Source: Paracoccaceae bacterium
GTDB taxonomy: Bacteria > Pseudomonadota > Alphaproteobacteria > Rhodobacterales > Rhodobacteraceae
Direction: 5' to 3'
Length of the DNA: 33,654 bases
NCBI GenBank assembly: GCA_024227475.1
Contig: JAAEUI010000582.1
Coordinates: 1-33,654 of the forward strand
The stretch's first letter is position 1. The number at the start of each line of letters is the position of its first letter. Positions 1 to 10,387 of this stretch are shown here, piece by piece. The notes below the pieces were generated by a model. The model made no database searches and was not told the origin of the DNA. It saw only the letters and a program-made list of their open reading frames with translations. Both the position numbers and the translations under genes were made by a program.

Positions 1-1
1 C

Positions 2-1393
2 ACCCAGCCCCGCCACATCGAGATCCAGGTGCTTGGTGACAAGCATGGCAATTGCCTCTACCTGAACGAGCGCGAATGTTCGATCCAGCGGCGCAACCAA
101 AAGGTTGTGGAAGAGGCTCCGTCGCCTTTCCTTGATCCCGAAACCCGTAAAGCCATGGGTGAACAGTCCGTCGCACTCGCGGCGGCAGTGGATTATTGCA
201 GCGCCGGGACTGTTGAATTTATCGTGGACGGCGAGCGGAACTTCTATTTTCTTGAAATGAATACACGATTGCAGGTGGAACACCCGGTAACCGAAATGAT
301 TACCGGTGTTGACCTGGTGGAACAGATGATCCGCGTTGCCTACGGCGAAAAACTTGCGATGACCCAGGACGACATAGGCATCAACGGCTGGGCGATTGAA
401 AACCGGCTTTACGCCGAAGATCCGTATCGTGGTTTTCTGCCGTCAATTGGCCGCCTGTCGCGTTATCGCCCGCCTGCTGAGGTGGCCGAGGCCACCCATG
501 CCGTGCGCAATGACACCGGAGTATTCGAGGGTGGTGAAATATCCATGTACTACGACCCGATGATCGCCAAACTCTGCACCTGGGGCCCCACCCGGGGCGA
601 GGCGATTGAAACCATGCGCAATGCGCTTGACGGGTTCGAGGTTGAAGGCATCGGTCACAACCTGCCGTTCCTGGCAGCCGTGATGGATCACCCGATCTTT
701 ATTGATGGGGACATGACGACCGCCTTTATTGAGGAGCAATATCCCGAGGGATTTGAAGGGGTTGAACTGGAAGACGCGGCGCTCAAACGCATCGCTGCCT
801 CCTGCGCGGCCATGTACCGGGTTGCCGAAATCCGCCGCGCCCGGGTGTCCGGAAGAATGGACAACCATGAACGGCAGGTTGGCCGGGATTGGGTTGTCTG
901 GCTGCAGGATAGTTATTTGCCGGTCTCGATTGACGCGGATCACGCGGGCTCGACGGTGACATTTGAGGACGGAACCAGCCACCGGGTTTCCTCGGATTGG
1001 ACGCCGGGGGATCAGCTGGCCACAATGAACATTGATGGCAACCCTTTGGTCTTGAAGGTTGAGGCGATTTCGGCCGGGTATCGCGTGCGGTCGCGGGGTG
1101 CCGATCTGAAAGTGCGGGTGCGCAGCCCACGCAACGCAGAACTGGCCTCATTGATGCCGGAAAAACTCCCGCCTGACACATCCAAATTGCTGCTCTGTCC
1201 GATGCCGGGTCTGATTGTTGGGATTGAAGTCAGCGTCGGCGACGAAGTTCAGGAAGGGCAGGCCCTGTGCTCGGTCGAAGCCATGAAAATGGAAAACGTA
1301 CTACGGGCAGAAAAGAAAGGAAAAATCTCCGCAATCAAGGCGGTTGTAGGTGACAGCCTGGCTGTGGATGAAATAATCATGGAGTTTGAATAG
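2..1393 (+). CDS. pccA: Propionyl-CoA carboxylase alpha subunit, C-terminal part (5' end outside window)
   Basis: This is the biotin-carrying subunit of propionyl-CoA carboxylase, which makes (S)-methylmalonyl-CoA from propionyl-CoA, bicarbonate and ATP in the cytoplasm. The reading frame is open from base 2, so the start lies upstream of the window. Visible in order are the end of the biotin carboxylase domain with the EMNTRLQVEHPVTE signature (about 255-300), the family's central linker domain, and a C-terminal biotin carboxyl carrier domain with the EAMKMEN motif. The biotinylated lysine codon is 1286-1288. The stop is TAG at 1391-1393. Two genes downstream lies methylmalonyl-CoA mutase, which supports the propionyl- over the acetyl- or methylcrotonyl-CoA assignment. 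A 3-methylcrotonyl-CoA carboxylase alpha subunit is the main alternative, less likely in this context. Confidence 0.93.
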   Translation, partial: TQPRHIEIQVLGDKHGNCLYLNERECSIQRRNQKVVEEAPSPFLDPETRKAMGEQSVALAAAVDYCSAGTVEFIVDGERNFYFLEMNTRLQVEHPVTEMITGVDLVEQMIRVAYGEKLAMTQDDIGINGWAIENRLYAEDPYRGFLPSIGRLSRYRPPAEVAEATHAVRNDTGVFEGGEISMYYDPMIAKLCTWGPTRGEAIETMRNALDGFEVEGIGHNLPFLAAVMDHPIFIDGDMTTAFIEEQYPEGFEGVELEDAALKRIAASCAAMYRVAEIRRARVSGRMDNHERQVGRDWVVWLQDSYLPVSIDADHAGSTVTFEDGTSHRVSSDWTPGDQLATMNIDGNPLVLKVEAISAGYRVRSRGADLKVRVRSPRNAELASLMPEKLPPDTSKLLLCPMPGLIVGIEVSVGDEVQEGQALCSVEAMKMENVLRAEKKGKISAIKAVVGDSLAVDEIIMEFE

Positions 1394-1413
1394 ATAATGA
1401 GCCTGCGGCCTGT

Positions 1414-1824
1414 TCAGTCGGTTTTCACTTTGCTCTGCTCGATCTCATCGCGGCGGAGCGGCCATTTGTCGATGGCGCGGCTGATTTCACGGATCGACCA
1501 CGGGTTTGGTTTGCGCAGCTTGACCTTGCCGTCTTTGCCGACCAGAACCAGCATAAACCCCCTTGGTCGCAACTTCAGACGCAAGTCCGACTGGGCCGAT
1601 GGGTCCGTGTCTGTCAATACGATGATATCGCGGATGGTTAGTTCCGATTCGTCAGCTGTCAGCAAATTCATCTGGCGGATGAAGCGAGGATCCTGTGGTG
1701 TGTCTGAGAAAACGACTATCGGTCTGTTTTTCCACAAATACTCATCCAGACCGTCGCTTTTGGCGGGCAACGCAAAGACAACAAAAAGGACAAAGATAGC
1801 AACCGTCCGGCAGCGAAATATCAT
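1414..1824 (-). CDS. DUF4174 domain secreted protein
   Basis: A 136-residue protein with an N-terminal signal peptide (hydrophobic stretch about residues 6-20, likely cleavage after PAKSDG), so it is probably periplasmic. The body resembles the DUF4174 family, small proteins with a thioredoxin-like appearance: a WKNRPIVVFSDTPQDPRFIRQ segment early on and a KDGKVKLRKPNPWSIREISRAIDKWPLRRDEI tail. No CxxC motif is present, so a redox role is not supported. Function is unknown. It is transcribed towards pccA and its stop is only about 20 bp from the pccA stop, so the two genes converge. The start is ATG at 1824 with an AAAGG-like ribosome site about 10 bp upstream. Confidence 0.8.
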   Translation of the reverse strand: MIFRCRTVAIFVLFVVFALPAKSDGLDEYLWKNRPIVVFSDTPQDPRFIRQMNLLTADESELTIRDIIVLTDTDPSAQSDLRLKLRPRGFMLVLVGKDGKVKLRKPNPWSIREISRAIDKWPLRRDEIEQSKVKTD

Positions 1825-1920
1825 AGGGAAACCTTTCGCCTCTGAATTTAATACCTTCGCTCAAAAAAACGAGGGTGTCTGTGGATTATTTGGATATTTC
1901 CAGACAATGGAGCTGGCAGG

Positions 1921-3558
1921 ATGACAATTGGTCTGACTCATACCGGCCTTGGCGAGCAGGCGGAAACGCGCAAGCGACTGCTGGCCTTAAGTCTGGTTGG
2001 GGCACTTGTTCCCTATGCCGTCTTGATTGCAATGACGCTGGTCAAAACCGGTGGTGTCTTCGAATATGCGCTTGATGACGTCTATATCCACTTGGCTATG
2101 TCAGAACAGGTTGCCCGGGGGGGGTATGGCGTAAACCCGGGCGAGGCGGCTTCAGCGTCATCTTCAATTTTGTATTCTTACCTGCTTGCCCCGATGGCTG
2201 GGTTCGCCTGGCACCATTGGTGGCCCTTGATTCTGGGACTTATTGCCCTTGTTGGGGCGTCCCTGCTGTGGGCTCGTGTGTTGCACAAAGCCACTGAAGA
2301 GGGCGGAGCTGAGTTTGAGGCGGCTGCTTTGCTGTTGGCGTTGCTGGGACCAATGGTTCTGCATTTTCAGGCGATGGCGTTGATAGGCATGGAACATATG
2401 CTCCATGTTATGTTGACCCTGTTGTTGCTAAACGGGCTGCTGGACTTTGCAAAAAACGGGCGCGTCGGGTGGATGCTTGTGGTTGGAACACTGTTCAACC
2501 CGTTGCTGCGGTTTGAAGGTGCATCAATTGCCATTCTGGCATGTGCAGTTGTGTTTTTCGCGGGACATCGCCGTTCTGGCGTTCTGCTTCTGGTGGCGAG
2601 TTTTCTGCCGTTGCTTGCTCACTTCTGGCACATGTCACAGTTGGGGCTCGATTTGCTGCCCAACTCCGTCAATGCCAAGGCTGCGGTGACCGGTGGCGGG
2701 GATGGTCTTTCTGGTTTGCTGGGCGCTGGCCGGTTCGAAAGGTTGTTTTTCAGTTGGAAGGTTGCTTTGAATACACCGTCCGGAAGAACGCTGTTGATGG
2801 CTGTTTTTGCGGGCTTTTTCGGTTTAATTTTGGCCCGGCGTCGGATCAAGGGCGTCTATGCGCTGATTGGCTGGTCGTTTGTGCTGGCATGTCTGGCGCA
2901 TATTCTGTTTGGCTCCACCGCCAAATTTTACCGTTATGAACTGTATGTCTGGACTTATGCAGTCGGTGTTGGCTTGTTTCTGATCGCCCGGCTGTGCTTT
3001 CAGAGCTCAGTGCTGCGGCGGATAGTGCCTCTGATTTTTACCGCTTCGGTGCTGTACGGAGGCATGCACTATCCCGTCGCTGCATTTCGCGAGATTCCAG
3101 CCGGAGGAGCGGCGATTCACGCACAGCAGCGGCAAATGGGGCTGTTCGTGGCTCGGTACTGGCAGGACGCAGTTGCGGTGAACGATCTGGGGCATGTGGC
3201 GTACCGCAATCCCCACTATGTTCTTGACCTATGGGGACTGGCTTCGGCTGAAGCGCTAGAGGCTCGCCTGCGGGGCACAGACGAATTGTGGGCAGACAAA
3301 CTGGCAGCAAAAAATGATGTCCGGGTGGCAATGGTCTATAAGCACTGGCTCAACAAACACATTCCGCCCCATTGGCAGCCGGTGGCTAAGCTGAAGCTGA
3401 CCATCCCTTTGGCGACTCTGGGCGGAAATATCGTAACGTTTTATGCCATCACACCAGATGCGGAACCCGAACTTCGCGAAAAATTGAAAAGATTTCAACC
3501 GGAGCTGCCTGCTTCGGCTGAATTGACCTTTGTCAAATCTGTGGAGTCCGAGGGCTGA
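1921..3558 (+). CDS. Polytopic membrane protein of GT-C glycosyltransferase type (function unassigned)
   Basis: A 545-residue integral membrane protein with roughly ten hydrophobic segments and a soluble C-terminal part of about 150 residues. After the first membrane segment (about 22-41) there is an [10 protein letters not shown] motif (residues 51-60). An acidic pair in the first extracytoplasmic loop is the hallmark of GT-C enzymes, which use polyprenyl-phosphate sugars. The C-terminal part contains a [19 protein letters not shown] segment (about 420-440) like that in ArnT/ZomB-like proteins. This suggests a cell-envelope sugar transferase, but substrate and partners cannot be read from sequence. 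The ATG start is preceded by GGAG about 8 bp upstream. A run of eight G lies at 2117-2124, early in the gene. It stands between pccA and the mutase but has no evident link to propionate metabolism. Confidence 0.72.
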   Translation: MTIGLTHTGLGEQAETRKRLLALSLVGALVPYAVLIAMTLVKTGGVFEYALDDVYIHLAMSEQVARGGYGVNPGEAASASSSILYSYLLAPMAGFAWHHWWPLILGLIALVGASLLWARVLHKATEEGGAEFEAAALLLALLGPMVLHFQAMALIGMEHMLHVMLTLLLLNGLLDFAKNGRVGWMLVVGTLFNPLLRFEGASIAILACAVVFFAGHRRSGVLLLVASFLPLLAHFWHMSQLGLDLLPNSVNAKAAVTGGGDGLSGLLGAGRFERLFFSWKVALNTPSGRTLLMAVFAGFFGLILARRRIKGVYALIGWSFVLACLAHILFGSTAKFYRYELYVWTYAVGVGLFLIARLCFQSSVLRRIVPLIFTASVLYGGMHYPVAAFREIPAGGAAIHAQQRQMGLFVARYWQDAVAVNDLGHVAYRNPHYVLDLWGLASAEALEARLRGTDELWADKLAAKNDVRVAMVYKHWLNKHIPPHWQPVAKLKLTIPLATLGGNIVTFYAITPDAEPELREKLKRFQPELPASAELTFVKSVESEG

Positions 3559-3614
3559 TACCATGGCCAAAAATCTCCACGCAAACAAACAACGACCACA
3601 AAGGAGTGGGTTGG

Positions 3615-5753
3615 ATGAGTGAATCTGAAATTACGAACTGGTCCGAACTGGCCAGCAAGGAATTGCGCGGCAAACCGTTGGAAGACCTGACATGGGATAC
3701 GCCCGAAGGAATCTCGGTGAAGCCGCTTTACACGGCTGATGATTTGGCAGAAATCGAACAACCCGGTGGTCTGCCGGGGTTTGCGCCTTACAAACGCGGT
3801 GTGAAGGCCACCATGTATGCAGGTCGACCATGGACGATCCGGCAATACGCCGGCTTCTCGACGGCTGAAGAATCCAACGCGTTTTATCGCAAGAACCTGG
3901 CGGGGGGACAGCAGGGCGTATCTGTCGCTTTCGATCTGGCGACGCACCGGGGTTATGACAGTGACCACCCCCGTGTGCTTGGCGATGTTGGCAAGGCTGG
4001 CGTGGCTATAGACAGTGTCGAGGACATGAAGATCCTGTTCGATGGTATTCCGCTGGAGCAGATTTCCGTTTCCATGACCATGAACGGTGCCGTTATCCCG
4101 GTTCTGGCCAGTTTCATCGTGGCTGGGGAAGAGCAGGGCGTTGAACGGGCCAAACTGTCGGGCACGATTCAGAACGACATTCTGAAAGAGTTCATGGTGC
4201 GTAACACTTACATCTACCCACCGGAACCTTCGATGCGGATCGTGGCGGATATTATTGAATACACCAGCAACGAGATGCCGAAATTTAACTCGATCTCAAT
4301 CTCCGGCTATCACATGCAGGAAGCTGGTGCTAACCTGATTCAGGAACTGGCGTTTACCATCGCGGACGGCAAGGAATACGTGAAAACCGCCATCGCGCGG
4401 GGCATGGATGTGGATGTGTTTGCCGGGCGATTGAGCTTTTTCTTTGCCATTGGCATGAATTTCTTCATGGAAATCGCCAAACTGAGGGCGGCGCGGATTT
4501 TGTGGGCCGAAGTTATGGCGGAGTTCAACCCAAAGAACCCAAAAAGCTCGATGCTGCGGACCCATTGCCAGACATCCGGCGTGAGTTTGCAGGAGCAGGA
4601 CCCCTATAACAACGTTGTGCGAACAGCCTACGAGGCGTTGAGTGCGGTGCTGGGCGGCACCCAGTCGCTGCATACCAACAGCTTTGATGAAGCCATTGCA
4701 CTGCCTACGGACGAGAGCGCGCGGCTGTCCCGCAACACGCAGTTGATCCTGCAGAATGAAACCGGCGCGACCAATGTGATCGATCCGCTGGCGGGGTCCT
4801 ATTACATTGAAAGCCTGACCAACCAGATGGTGCTTGATGCTCGCAGAATTATCCAGGAAGTGGATGGCCTGGGTGGTATGACCAAGGCGGTGGCGACTGG
4901 CATGCCCAAGCTCAGGATTGAAGAGGCAGCAGCGCGGCGGCAGGCAGCGGTTGATCGGGTGGACGAGGTTGTCGTCGGGGTCAACAAATTTCAGCGAACC
5001 GACGAGCAGCCGGATATCAATATTCGTGAAATCGACAACACGGCCGTGCGAGAGGCGCAGGTTACACGCCTAAAAAGCATCCGCGCGTCGCGTGATCAGG
5101 CGGCCTGCGATACAGCGTTGAAGGCACTCGAAAGTGCCGCGTCGTCCGGTTCTGGCAACTTGCTGGAGCTGGCGGTCGATGCGGCCCGGGCTCGGGCCAG
5201 TGTCGGCGAAATATCAGATGCAATGGAAACGGCGTTTGGGCGTCATAGTGCGGAGGTAAAGACTTTGGCAGGAGTATACGGGGCCGCCTATCACGGCGAC
5301 GAAGGGTACGCCCAAATCCAACGCGATGTTGAGGCGTTCGCAAGTACCGAAGGCCGTCGTCCCAGAATGCTGGTGGTCAAGATGGGGCAGGACGGGCATG
5401 ATCGCGGGGCCAAGGTTATTGCCACTGCCTTTGCCGATATTGGCTTTGACGTGGATGTTGGACCGCTGTTCCAGACCCCCGAAGAGGCCGCGCAGGATGC
5501 CATTGACAATGATGTTCACGTGATCGGAATCAGTTCGCAGGCTGCCGGTCATAAAACGCTGGCACCAAAGCTGGTAGAAGCGCTCAAGGATCAGGGCGCT
5601 GACGATATCATCGTGGTTTGCGGCGGGGTGATCCCCCAGCAGGACTATGAGTATTTGTACAATCGGGGTGTTAAGGCGATTTTCGGTCCGGGGACGAATA
5701 TTCCTGACGCTGCCAAAAACATCCTGGGGCTGGTACGCGATGCCAGGAAGTAA
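3615..5753 (+). CDS. Methylmalonyl-CoA mutase (adenosylcobalamin-dependent)
   Basis: A 712-residue single-chain mutase that interconverts (R)-methylmalonyl-CoA and succinyl-CoA, the last step of propionyl-CoA assimilation. The N-terminal two thirds form the substrate barrel, with [22 protein letters not shown] near residues 70-91 and the family's [22 protein letters not shown] segment. The C-terminal domain binds B12 through a DGHDRG motif whose histidine (about residue 595) is the lower cobalt ligand. Length matches homodimeric or large-subunit mutases. The start is taken at ATG 3615 because AAGGAG (3601-3606) lies 8 bp upstream; an in-frame GTG at 3606 overlaps that site and is unlikely. 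Names used for this gene in relatives include mcm, bhbA and scpA. An ethylmalonyl-CoA mutase is the alternative, but pccA and prpE nearby favour this call. Confidence 0.95.
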   Translation: MSESEITNWSELASKELRGKPLEDLTWDTPEGISVKPLYTADDLAEIEQPGGLPGFAPYKRGVKATMYAGRPWTIRQYAGFSTAEESNAFYRKNLAGGQQGVSVAFDLATHRGYDSDHPRVLGDVGKAGVAIDSVEDMKILFDGIPLEQISVSMTMNGAVIPVLASFIVAGEEQGVERAKLSGTIQNDILKEFMVRNTYIYPPEPSMRIVADIIEYTSNEMPKFNSISISGYHMQEAGANLIQELAFTIADGKEYVKTAIARGMDVDVFAGRLSFFFAIGMNFFMEIAKLRAARILWAEVMAEFNPKNPKSSMLRTHCQTSGVSLQEQDPYNNVVRTAYEALSAVLGGTQSLHTNSFDEAIALPTDESARLSRNTQLILQNETGATNVIDPLAGSYYIESLTNQMVLDARRIIQEVDGLGGMTKAVATGMPKLRIEEAAARRQAAVDRVDEVVVGVNKFQRTDEQPDINIREIDNTAVREAQVTRLKSIRASRDQAACDTALKALESAASSGSGNLLELAVDAARARASVGEISDAMETAFGRHSAEVKTLAGVYGAAYHGDEGYAQIQRDVEAFASTEGRRPRMLVVKMGQDGHDRGAKVIATAFADIGFDVDVGPLFQTPEEAAQDAIDNDVHVIGISSQAAGHKTLAPKLVEALKDQGADDIIVVCGGVIPQQDYEYLYNRGVKAIFGPGTNIPDAAKNILGLVRDARK

Positions 5754-5818
5754 AGGAATTATGAGAGTGTTTTGAACATTTCTTGAAAGTCAAACAGGAA
5801 CAGAAACTGACAAACAGA

Positions 5819-5853
5819 GGGTTGCCAACAGCGGGCTTACTCCGCGCCAACCC
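5819..5853 (+). promoter_or_regulatory. Leader hairpin before maeB ribosome site
   Basis: GGGTTG (5819-5824) pairs with CAACCC (5848-5853), and inside it GCGG (5831-5834) pairs with CCGC (5842-5845). The structure ends one base before the AGGGAGA ribosome site of maeB. There is no T-run after it, so it is not a typical terminator. It could influence translation initiation. This is structure by inspection only. Confidence 0.3.
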
Positions 5854-5865
5854 AGGGAGACACAC

Positions 5866-8145
5866 ATGGCGGACGATGCCACACCACAACCGCAGAAGCC
5901 TGCACTGCATTACCACGAATTTCCGCAACCCGGAAAGCTCGAGATTCGCGCCACAAAGCCGATGGCGAACCAGCGCGATTTGTCACTGGCCTATTCGCCC
6001 GGCGTAGCGGATGCCTGTCTGGAAATCAGGGACGATCCTGCCACTGCTCAACGCTATACGGCGCGGGGCAATCTGGTTGCGGTCGTTTCCAATGGCACGG
6101 CGGTTCTGGGGCTTGGCAATATTGGTGCGGCTGCGTCCAAGCCGGTGATGGAGGGTAAGGCGGTTCTTTTCAAGAAGTTTGCCAATATCGACTGTTTTGA
6201 TATTGAGGTGGACGAAAAAGACCCTGAAAAGCTTGCCGAAATTGTCTGTTCCATGGAGCCGACCTTTGGCGCGATTAACCTTGAGGACATTAAGGCACCC
6301 GATTGTTTTATAGTGGAAAAACTCTGCCGTGAGCGAATGAATATTCCGGTATTCCACGACGATCAGCATGGTACTGCGATTGTTGTTGGGGCCGCAGCGA
6401 CGAATGCTTTGCATGTGGTGGGCAAAAAGTTCGAGGACATCAAGATTGTTTCCACCGGCGGTGGCGCGGCTGGAATTGCCTGCCTGAACATGCTGCTGAA
6501 ACTTGGCGTAAAGCGGGAAAATGTCTGGCTGTGCGACATTAGCGGGTTGGTTTATGAAGGTCGGACCGCAGATATGACGCCGCAAAAGGCGGAATATGCC
6601 CAAGGCAAAACCCCAAAAGAACTAATTGACGTCATCGCAGGTGCGGACCTGTTTCTTGGGCTGTCAGGGCCAGGGGTTTTGAAACCGGAAATGGTGGCAC
6701 AAATGTCATCGCAACCAATCATCCTTGCTTTGGCAAACCCTACCCCCGAAATCATGCCCGAAGAAGTGCGCAAGGTGGCGCCGGACGCGATCATTGCAAC
6801 GGGCCGCAGCGACTATCCCAACCAAGTCAACAACGTCCTGTGTTTTCCTTTCATCTTTCGTGGGGCACTGGATGTCGGCGCTACCGAGATCAACGATGCT
6901 ATGCAGATTGGTTGTGTAAAAGGGATTGCCGAACTCGCCCGTGCAACTTCAAGCGCAGAGGCCGCTGCCGCTTACAAAGGCGAACAGATGACGTTTGGAC
7001 CCGACTACCTGATCCCAAAACCATTTGACCCCCGTTTGATGGGGATCGTCGCTGGATCGGTCGCCGGGGCCGCAATGGAAAGCGGTGTCGCCGAACGCCC
7101 GGTAGCTGACCTTAATGCCTACAAAGCCGATCTGGACAGTTCCGTATTTAAGTCGGCCTTTATCATGCGACCGGTGTTTGAAGCGGCCAGATCGGCGGTG
7201 CGCCAGATTGTCTTTGCCGAGGGCGAAGATGAGCGGGTGTTGCGTGCTGCCAATGCCATGCTGGAGGAAGGGGTTGATCGCCCGGTCCTGATCGGACGCC
7301 CTGAAGTTGTGGAACGTCGAGCCAAAATTGCAGGCCTTCCGATCCGGCCCGGGCGCGACTTTGACATATGTAATCCCGAAAACGACCCCCGCTACCGGGA
7401 GTACTGGGAGACCTATCATGGACTCATGGAACGCCGGGGGGTAACCCCAGATCTGGCCAAGGCAACCATGCGTACCAATGCCACGGCGATTGCCGGGATC
7501 ATGGTGCATCGCGGTGAAGCCGACGCCGTCATATGCGGCACATTCGGCCAGTACCTCTGGCATCTGAACTATTTGCAGGACATCCTGTCGGGTGGCAAAT
7601 TACATCCTGTGGCTGCCTTGTCGATGATGATCATGGAAAACGGCCCGTTGTTTATCGCCGATACCCATGTTCACCCCGAACCCAATGCTGCCCAGATCAC
7701 AGAAACCGTTGTTGCCGCCTCGCGGCATGTGCGGCGCTTTGGGCTGGACCCGCATATCGCCCTATGTTCCAACTCGCAGTTTGGCAACCTTGCATCAGAG
7801 AGCGGTCGGCGAATGCGAGGCGCGCTGGAGATGCTCGACAGCATGGAACTGGATTTCGACTATGAAGGTGAGATGCACACCGACGCCGCACTTGACGTTG
7901 ACCTGTGCCAGCGGGTTTTCCCGAACTCCAGGCTGAAAGGGCCAGCCAACGTTCTGGTTTTTTCCAATACTGATGCTGCCAGCGCGGTGCGCAACGTCCT
8001 GAAAACCACTGCGGGGGGGCTGGAAGTCGGACCGATCCTGATGGGAATGGGAAACAAGGCGCATATCGTAACTCCTTCGATCACCGCAAGGGGGCTTCTA
8101 AATATTGCAGCACTGGCCGGAACCACAGTGCAGCAATACGGGTAG
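5866..8145 (+). CDS. maeB: NADP-dependent malic enzyme with C-terminal phosphotransacetylase-like domain
   Basis: A 759-residue MaeB-type enzyme that decarboxylates malate to pyruvate with NADP reduction. The N-terminal malic domain shows [11 protein letters not shown] (Tyr about 43), [14 protein letters not shown] (Lys about 98), the [10 protein letters not shown] acidic pair (140-141) and [12 protein letters not shown] Rossmann domain follows with [15 protein letters not shown] near 196-210. From about residue 430 a phosphotransacetylase (PTA)-like domain begins ([17 protein letters not shown]). In this family that domain is regulatory, binding acyl-CoA effectors, rather than catalytic. AGGGAGA at 5854-5860 supports ATG 5866. 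Sitting between methylmalonyl-CoA mutase and prpE, it would remove C4 acids made from propionate as pyruvate. A GC-rich hairpin lies directly before its ribosome site. Confidence 0.95.
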   Translation: MADDATPQPQKPALHYHEFPQPGKLEIRATKPMANQRDLSLAYSPGVADACLEIRDDPATAQRYTARGNLVAVVSNGTAVLGLGNIGAAASKPVMEGKAVLFKKFANIDCFDIEVDEKDPEKLAEIVCSMEPTFGAINLEDIKAPDCFIVEKLCRERMNIPVFHDDQHGTAIVVGAAATNALHVVGKKFEDIKIVSTGGGAAGIACLNMLLKLGVKRENVWLCDISGLVYEGRTADMTPQKAEYAQGKTPKELIDVIAGADLFLGLSGPGVLKPEMVAQMSSQPIILALANPTPEIMPEEVRKVAPDAIIATGRSDYPNQVNNVLCFPFIFRGALDVGATEINDAMQIGCVKGIAELARATSSAEAAAAYKGEQMTFGPDYLIPKPFDPRLMGIVAGSVAGAAMESGVAERPVADLNAYKADLDSSVFKSAFIMRPVFEAARSAVRQIVFAEGEDERVLRAANAMLEEGVDRPVLIGRPEVVERRAKIAGLPIRPGRDFDICNPENDPRYREYWETYHGLMERRGVTPDLAKATMRTNATAIAGIMVHRGEADAVICGTFGQYLWHLNYLQDILSGGKLHPVAALSMMIMENGPLFIADTHVHPEPNAAQITETVVAASRHVRRFGLDPHIALCSNSQFGNLASESGRRMRGALEMLDSMELDFDYEGEMHTDAALDVDLCQRVFPNSRLKGPANVLVFSNTDAASAVRNVLKTTAGGLEVGPILMGMGNKAHIVTPSITARGLLNIAALAGTTVQQYG

Positions 8146-8174
8146 AACCGAAAAAGCGAAAAGGACTTGAGATA

Positions 8175-10070
8175 ATGGGATACAGTGAGATTTACCAGAG
8201 CTGCCAATCGGATCCGGAAGGGTTCTGGATGGGGGTAGCCGACGCAATTGACTGGGTGGAAAAACCGTCAAAAGCGCTGTTTGACGAAAACGCACCGCTA
8301 TATGAGTGGTTTTCTGATGGCGTGGTGAACACCTGCTATAACGCGGTGGACCGGCATGTGCAGGCGGGCCGCGGCGATCAGGTTGCGATCATTTATGACA
8401 GCCCGATCACCGGAGCCAAGGACAAGATCACTTATGCCCAGTTGCTGGACATGGTGGCGCGTCTTGGCGGGGCTTTGCAGGCCAAGGGCGTCGAAAAGGG
8501 CGACCGGGTGGTGATTTACATGCCGATGGTGCCAGAGGCGCTTGTTGCCATGCTGGCGTGTTCGCGGATAGGGGCGGTGCATTCTGTGGTGTTCGGTGGA
8601 TTCGCAGCTAACGAATTGGCCACCCGCATCGACGATGCGACCCCAAAAGCGATCATTGCCGCCAGTTGCGGGATCGAGCCGGGCAGGGTGGTTGCCTACA
8701 AGCCGCTGTTGGACGAAGCAATCAACCTGTCCGCCCACAAGCCGGACTTTACTGTGATCCTCCAGCGCGAGCAGCAGTCCGCAGAGATGACTGAAGGTCG
8801 CGACTATGACTGGCATGGGGTGCAGGAAGGCGTGGAGCCGGTACCCTGCGTACCGGTGAACGGCAACCATCCGGTATATATTCTCTATACCTCGGGCACC
8901 ACCGGCCAGCCCAAAGGCGTGGTGCGGCACACAGGCGGCCATCTGGTAGCTCTAAACTGGACCATGAAGAACCTTTATAACGTTGAACCGGGCGAGGTGT
9001 TCTGGGCCGCCTCTGACGTAGGCTGGGTCGTTGGACACAGCTATATCTGCTATGCCCCGCTCATTCACGGCAACACAACGCTGGTCTTTGAGGGCAAGCC
9101 TATTGGCACGCCTGACGCGGGTACGTTCTGGCGGGTAATTTCCGAACATGACGTCAAGGTTCTCTTCACAGCGCCGACAGCTTTCCGGGCCATCAAACGC
9201 GAAGACCCGGCTGGCGTACAGGTCGGGAAGTACGACTTGTCCTGTCTGCGCGCGCTGTTCCTAGCGGGCGAACGGGCTGACCCGGACACAATCGAATGGG
9301 CTCAGAATCAACTAGGCGTGCCGGTGATCGACCACTGGTGGCAGACCGAAACCGGCTACGCTATGGTCGCCAACCCGATCGGGATAGAAGAACTGCCGAT
9401 TAAACTCGGCTCGCCCACAGTGCCGATGCCGGGATTTGATGTGCAAATCCTTGATGAAGGCGGCCACCCGATGCCGGCCGGTGAACTTGGTGCAATTGCG
9501 GTAAAACTGCCGCTGCCCCCGGGCACCCTTCCGACTTTGTGGAACGCTGAGGCGCGCTATCACAAATCTTATCTCGAGGCTTTCCCTGGCTATTACGAGA
9601 CCGGCGATGCTGGCTACAAAGACGAAGACGGCTACCTCTACATCATGGCGCGCACAGATGACGTGATCAACGTCGCGGGCCACCGCCTGTCTACCGGTGC
9701 AATGGAAGAGGTGCTGGCCAGTCACCCCGACGTCGCTGAATGTGCGGTGATCGGCGTGGCTGACTCGCTGAAAGGACAGGCGCCGCTGGGGTTCCTGTGT
9801 CTGAATGCAGGAACCGAGAAACCCAACAATGTGATCGAAAAGGAATGCGTGACCCTTTTGCGTGAAAAGATCGGGCCGGTGGCTGCCTTCAAAATTGCCT
9901 GCGTGGTTGACCGGTTGCCAAAAACCAGGTCGGGCAAAATCCTGCGTGGTACAATGGTGAGTATTGCCGATGGTAAACCTTACAAAATGCCCGCAACAAT
10001 AGATGACCCGGTCATCTTGACAGAAATTACCGCAGCACTGGCCGGGCTCGGTTACCCAAATGCCAACTGA
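8175..10070 (+). CDS. prpE: Propionyl-CoA synthetase (propionate--CoA ligase)
   Basis: A 631-residue AMP-forming acyl-CoA synthetase of the acetyl/propionyl type, which activates propionate to propionyl-CoA through an acyl-adenylate. The N-terminal YSEIYQSCQSDPEGFW segment is of PrpE type. The phosphate-binding loop YTSGTTGQPKGV is in the middle, WWQTETGYAM follows as the A5 motif, and KTRSGKILRG near the C-terminus carries the adenylation lysine (residue 588, codon 9936-9938), the usual target of regulatory acetylation. It lies 29 bp after maeB on the same strand and may be co-transcribed with it. Acetyl-CoA synthetase is the alternative; the surrounding pccA and mutase genes and the N-terminus favour propionate. 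Confidence 0.92.
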   Translation: MGYSEIYQSCQSDPEGFWMGVADAIDWVEKPSKALFDENAPLYEWFSDGVVNTCYNAVDRHVQAGRGDQVAIIYDSPITGAKDKITYAQLLDMVARLGGALQAKGVEKGDRVVIYMPMVPEALVAMLACSRIGAVHSVVFGGFAANELATRIDDATPKAIIAASCGIEPGRVVAYKPLLDEAINLSAHKPDFTVILQREQQSAEMTEGRDYDWHGVQEGVEPVPCVPVNGNHPVYILYTSGTTGQPKGVVRHTGGHLVALNWTMKNLYNVEPGEVFWAASDVGWVVGHSYICYAPLIHGNTTLVFEGKPIGTPDAGTFWRVISEHDVKVLFTAPTAFRAIKREDPAGVQVGKYDLSCLRALFLAGERADPDTIEWAQNQLGVPVIDHWWQTETGYAMVANPIGIEELPIKLGSPTVPMPGFDVQILDEGGHPMPAGELGAIAVKLPLPPGTLPTLWNAEARYHKSYLEAFPGYYETGDAGYKDEDGYLYIMARTDDVINVAGHRLSTGAMEEVLASHPDVAECAVIGVADSLKGQAPLGFLCLNAGTEKPNNVIEKECVTLLREKIGPVAAFKIACVVDRLPKTRSGKILRGTMVSIADGKPYKMPATIDDPVILTEITAALAGLGYPNAN

Positions 10071-10289
10071 TCAACCGCAATATAATGCAAGCGGGGGCGA
10101 CCGCGACTCTCTGAGTTCCGACTGGACACTTTCATTTTTGAGCTGGTTTTACGAAGGCGTTTCCCCATTAGCTTGATACAAGTTGATGGTGAAATCACCG
10201 GTCGCTGATGACGATAACGTGGAGGCTTGGGGTTTCACCTGGGGTTCGGATTAAGAGCATCGTTATCTAGCGCTTACTCGCGAAAGTTG

Positions 10290-10317
10290 TTGCGAATTGC
10301 AATTGGTTCTGCAATTC
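10290..10317 (+). promoter_or_regulatory. Predicted enhancer site for the LuxO-like activator
   Basis: TTGCGAATTGCAA at 10290-10302 differs at one base from the TTGCAWWWTGCAA consensus described for Vibrio LuxO. The same stretch forms a perfect dyad, GAATTGCA (10294-10301) with TGCAATTC (10310-10317), and places two TGCAA half sites 12 bp apart. The dyad centre is about 90 bp upstream of the start site predicted from the sigma-54 promoter at 10372-10387, a normal distance for a sigma-54 activator. The match and geometry are seen in the sequence; binding is inferred. Confidence 0.55.
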
Positions 10318-10371
10318 AGTTCATTATGTGGGGCGCCCCGGCGCGATTACTCTGGGTAAGGTGAATTCTTG

Positions 10372-10387
10372 TGGCATAAAAATAGCA
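10372..10387 (+). promoter_or_regulatory. Candidate sigma-54 (-24/-12) promoter
   Basis: The sequence TGGCATA, four bases, then TAGCA fits the sigma-54 pattern TGGCACG-N4-TTGCW at 9 of 12 defined positions. The obligatory GG (10373-10374) and GC (10385-10386) are exactly 10 bases apart. Transcription would start near 10398, leaving a leader of about 18 bases with a GGGGTGCAGGG ribosome site before ATG 10416. The locus it drives ends in a sigma-54 activator gene, so positive autoregulation is plausible. Confidence 0.55.

Noticed and set aside
443-982. 179-codon open frame on the minus strand inside pccA
   Set aside because: It is a shadow of pccA, whose identity is secure from the biotin carboxylase and biotin carrier motifs.
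3559-3614. Binding site for a propionate regulator of the PccR/ScfR type (paired TTTGCAAA-like blocks)
   Set aside because: No such pair was seen before the mutase gene or in the other propionate gene gaps.
8013-8019. Run of seven G in maeB as a phase-variation site
   Set aside because: A conserved central-metabolism enzyme is an unlikely phase-variable gene and the tract is short; chance in GC-rich coding sequence is sufficient.
9104-9119. TGGCACG with GC at sigma-54 spacing
   Set aside because: It lies inside prpE with no gene start downstream, so it is taken as chance.
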